A stretch of DNA of 6,738 nt from contig CALEVL010000019.1 in NCBI GenBank assembly GCA_937924675.1, forward strand, positions 1 through 6,738, read 5' to 3'. Source of the DNA: an uncultured Ignavibacteria bacterium (GTDB taxonomy: Bacteria > Bacteroidota > Ignavibacteria > Tepidaquicellales > Tepidaquicellaceae). How positions within the stretch are numbered: position 1 is the stretch's first letter; each line of letters starts with the position of its first letter. Under the pieces are notes generated by a model that saw only the letters and a program-made list of their open reading frames with translations, ran no database searches and was not told where the DNA came from. The translations under genes were made by a program, and so were the position numbers. Positions 5,465 through 6,738 of the stretch are shown here, one piece after another.

Positions 5465-6614
5465 TTCACGGCTCGGACTTACATTGCTGGCAGTTTCACT
5501 TCCCGTGATTTTATTGCTCTATTTATTGTCCGGCATCAACCGTGAAACCGAACCGCTCACAATCTCATCTTCTAATGAAAATGCTCTCAACAATTACAAA
5601 ACAATCTCAGCAGTGAACATGACGGATTCGACCGAAATAGATTACAGGAACATTCATGATAATGCAATCATGATTGACACACATAATGATTTTGTTTATC
5701 AGGTTTATTCAAAAGGCGTTGATATAGCAGAGAGGAACGCAAACACTCATTCTGATTTGCCAAAATTTCGTGAGGGCGGTGTTGATGTTCAGGTGTTTGC
5801 TGTATGGATACCCATGAAGGAAGTCAGGAACTCCTACAACTTTACCGTAACTCAGATTGAGAGGTTGAAAGCAATGGCGCAGAATAATTCTTCCCAATTT
5901 GAATTTGCTCAGACTTACAATGACATTATCAGAATAACAGGAGAAGGAAAACTTTGCGGCCTGATCGGCATTGAAGGCGGAACAGCAATTGGAGATGATG
6001 CAGAGAAAGTAACGGAATATTATGATCTCGGAGTTAGATACATTGGTCTTACATGGAACAACTCCAATCTCATTGCTTCTTCAGCAAAGGATGAAACAGA
6101 AAGAGGCAAGAAAGGCGGACTCACAGAGTTCGGAACTGCGGTGATCAGGAAGATGAATGAGACAGGTATGCTTGTTGATGTTTCACATCTTGGCGAAAAT
6201 TCATTTTGGGATGTGATGGCAATCTCTACTGATCCTGTAATTGCTTCTCATTCAAATTGCTACTCGATCAATCCGCATTACAGAAATCTTACTGATGAAC
6301 AGATCAAAGCAATCGCAGAAAAAGGCGGATACATTGGAATTAATTTTTACGATAAGTTTCTTGTAAAGTCAGGCGGCGCCGATATTGGTGACATAGTCCG
6401 CCACATTGATCATATCAGGGATCTTGTCGGTGTTGATTATATTGGCATCGGCGCAGATTTTGACGGAGGCATTACTCCGCCTTCCGGACTCGAGGATGTA
6501 ACCAAATATCCGGAACTTACTACGGCACTTCTTCAGAACGGTTACTCAAAGGAAGATGTTGTAAAAATCCTCGGCGGTAACTTCCTTAGAGTGTATAAAC
6601 AAGTATGCGGTTAA
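5448..6614 (+). CDS. Membrane-anchored M19 family dipeptidase (renal dipeptidase-like)
   Basis: This is a zinc-dependent dipeptidase of the amidohydrolase fold. The 388-residue product begins with a hydrophobic signal/anchor (about 9-29) without a lipobox cysteine, followed by a Ser/Asn/Thr-rich linker (about 31-65), so the catalytic domain probably faces the periplasm. All metal ligands of the family are visible by comparison with human renal dipeptidase (His20, Asp22, Glu125, His198, His219, Asp288): His79 and Asp81 in IDTHNDF, Glu176 in GIEGG, His247 in DVSHLG, His268 in ASHSN, and Asp337 in GADFDG. Arg279 in HYRNLTDEQ matches the substrate-binding Arg. The start ATG 5448 overlaps the DUF2007 gene by 17 bp, giving likely translational coupling; the frame extends to TTG-less codons back to 5379, but those 23 residues precede the signal and are not needed. 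Substrates could include peptidoglycan-derived or dietary dipeptides; the sequence cannot say. Confidence 0.95.
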   Translation: MTLTTNSRLGLTLLAVSLPVILLLYLLSGINRETEPLTISSSNENALNNYKTISAVNMTDSTEIDYRNIHDNAIMIDTHNDFVYQVYSKGVDIAERNANTHSDLPKFREGGVDVQVFAVWIPMKEVRNSYNFTVTQIERLKAMAQNNSSQFEFAQTYNDIIRITGEGKLCGLIGIEGGTAIGDDAEKVTEYYDLGVRYIGLTWNNSNLIASSAKDETERGKKGGLTEFGTAVIRKMNETGMLVDVSHLGENSFWDVMAISTDPVIASHSNCYSINPHYRNLTDEQIKAIAEKGGYIGINFYDKFLVKSGGADIGDIVRHIDHIRDLVGVDYIGIGADFDGGITPPSGLEDVTKYPELTTALLQNGYSKEDVVKILGGNFLRVYKQVCG

Positions 6615-6635
6615 AAACCAAACCTGTTTGTTTTT
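6613..6635 (+). terminator. Weak candidate rho-independent terminator after the dipeptidase gene
   Basis: Beginning at the stop codon, an A-rich arm (AAAAACCAAAC) pairs with GTTTGTTTTT, allowing one bulged C, and ends in a T-run. The stem contains few G:C pairs and a very short loop, so it would be weak. Its position directly after the last gene of the cluster is its main support. Confidence 0.3.
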
Positions 6636-6683
6636 CTGACTGCTCAAGTTTATCAAATCCTACCTAAAAGAACAACGTTCACT

Positions 6684-6738
6684 CAACTTTCCCGTCTGCG
6701 ACGGGCAGGCAACTTTCCCGTCTGCGACGGGCAGGCAA
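6684..6738. repeat. 26-bp tandem repeat with internal hairpin, two units, cut by window end
   Basis: Units at 6684-6709 and 6710-6735 are identical, and the next unit begins with CAA at 6736-6738. Each contains CCCGTC-TGC-GACGGG (6691-6705 and 6717-6731), a perfect 6-bp inverted repeat with a 3-base loop, followed by CAGG. The unit is G+C-rich compared with the flanking DNA. It resembles REP-type or intergenic hairpin repeats. The array may continue beyond the window. Confidence 0.85.

Overview
The window looks like a chromosomal segment from the Bacteroidota/Chlorobiota/Ignavibacteriota (FCB) group. I favour an Ignavibacteria-like organism, by inference. The reasons are a truncated secreted-protein tail with dockerin-type calcium repeats ending in ...VIRP, starts without recognisable Shine-Dalgarno sequences, moderate A+T richness, and intergenic DNA full of 7-bp-period repeats. 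All six genes plus the truncated one lie on the + strand. There are no tRNAs, rRNAs, insertion sequences or CRISPR arrays.

Layout: (1) Bases 1-215 are the 3' end of a gene entering from the left. It encodes two dockerin/EF-hand-like calcium loops 30 residues apart. (2) Bases 216-698 are non-coding and repeat-rich. They hold a GAATTNN heptamer track, two clusters of a 21-bp repeat (314-397 and 454-504), and a CAACTTT-type heptamer track just before tmk. (3) Bases 699-4138 are a tight three-gene cluster: thymidylate kinase (tmk), a PDZ-containing S41 C-terminal processing protease, and the ATP-grasp purine enzyme PurK. Spacers are 2 and 21 bp. (4) Bases 4139-4269 are a spacer with a possible sigma70-like promoter and a 14-codon ORF that may be a relic. 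(5) Bases 4270-6614 are a second compact cluster: a prohibitin-like SPFH/band 7 membrane protein, a small DUF2007 protein with a TTG start, and a membrane-anchored M19 dipeptidase whose start overlaps the DUF2007 gene by 17 bp. (6) Bases 6615-6738 hold a weak terminator candidate and the start of a 26-bp tandem repeat with a perfect hairpin, cut by the window edge.

Functionally, the first cluster joins nucleotide metabolism (dTMP phosphorylation and the carboxylation step of de novo purine synthesis) to an envelope protease. The second looks envelope-related: a membrane scaffold, a small protein of unknown role, and a dipeptidase facing the periplasm. Most genes are ordinary housekeeping families. 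The parts most worth a second look are the intergenic repeats, especially the 21-bp repeat whose variation is largely synonymous in one reading frame, and the compact SPFH-DUF2007-M19 cluster. I saw no clearly new biological system.
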